NCBI GenBank assembly: GCA_030045935.1
Contig: JASIEN010000395.1
Coordinates: 1-6,260 of the forward strand
DNA from: Candidatus Sulfotelmatobacter sp.
Lineage (GTDB): Bacteria > Acidobacteriota > Terriglobia > Terriglobales > Acidobacteriaceae
Direction of reading: 5' to 3'
Length of the DNA: 6,260 nucleotides
In this document: positions 6,122 through 6,260 of the stretch, piece by piece
Position numbering within the stretch: position 1 is the stretch's first letter
Layout: each line of letters starts with the position of its first letter
Program-made: the position numbers and the translations under genes
The notes under the pieces: generated by a model
Seen by the model: only the letters and a program-made list of their open reading frames with translations
What the model was told of the DNA's origin: nothing
The model's database searches: none

Positions 6122-6204
6122 AAAAGGATTCGACGGCAACGAGATCGCGATACCAGTTCATTCTATCAGTCGGTCCTGTGCTATCCGATGCGGCTTGGAA
6201 TTTT

Positions 6205-6220
6205 TTTACATTGATTTACA
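6205..6220. repeat. Two TTTACA direct repeats one helical turn apart
   Basis: TTTACA occurs at 6205-6210 and again at 6215-6220, 10 bp apart, in an AT-rich patch (6200-6222) about 95-110 bp upstream of the reverse-strand start at 6109. It could be a regulator site or UP-like promoter element, but the stretch is simple enough for chance. No convincing -35/-10 pair was found between it and the gene. Confidence 0.2.
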
Positions 6221-6260
6221 AAGGGTCGTCACAGTTGCGACATTTAATGACCGGGCTGAA

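Noticed and set aside
1..6260. CRISPR array, tRNA, rRNA, riboswitch, insertion sequence or attachment site
   Set aside because: No regularly spaced repeats, cloverleaf-like sequence, transposase-like protein or terminal inverted repeats with target duplications were seen on either strand by eye.

Overview
The window looks like a piece of a moderately GC-rich chromosome, most likely from an Acidobacteriota (Terriglobia/Koribacter-like) bacterium. That assignment is an inference from two signs. The reverse-strand gene at the right end matches, from memory, a secreted hypothetical family that is abundant and often paralogous in Acidobacteriota. The intergenic gaps also carry GC-rich hairpins with a T-rich loop, resembling the dispersed intergenic repeats of that phylum. 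No tRNA, rRNA, CRISPR array, transposase or phage gene was found.

Layout, left to right. Positions 1-777 (+) hold the C-terminal 258 residues of an NADP-type glutamate dehydrogenase (gdhA), cut by the window edge. A 206-bp gap (778-983) follows, with two hairpin elements. Positions 984-1988 (+) encode a 334-residue zinc-independent medium-chain dehydrogenase/reductase (quinone-oxidoreductase or VAT-1-like) starting at GTG. A 130-bp gap (1989-2118) has another perfect hairpin and a GC dyad that includes an inverted copy of an 11-bp core also found in the first gap. Positions 2119-5103 (+) encode a 994-residue protein with two receiver-like domains, a linker, a PEP-synthase/PPDK-type ATP-grasp domain and a distinct conserved C-terminal module. 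The classical phosphohistidine swivelling domain and PEP/pyruvate barrel are absent. A 106-bp convergent gap (5104-5209) carries a hairpin with the same core as the one after gdhA. Positions 5210-6109 (-) encode an exported protein with a signal peptide, a Gln/Pro/Thr-rich linker and a conserved globular domain of unknown function. Positions 6110-6260 are its upstream region.

The genes do not form an obvious operon: the forward genes are separated by 130-206 bp gaps with hairpins, and the last gene is convergent. The most interesting item is the 994-residue receiver/ATP-grasp fusion. It looks like a stand-alone signalling or phosphotransfer protein built from a dikinase nucleotide-binding half, not a complete gluconeogenic PEP synthase. 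I believe this architecture is widespread but biochemically uncharacterised.
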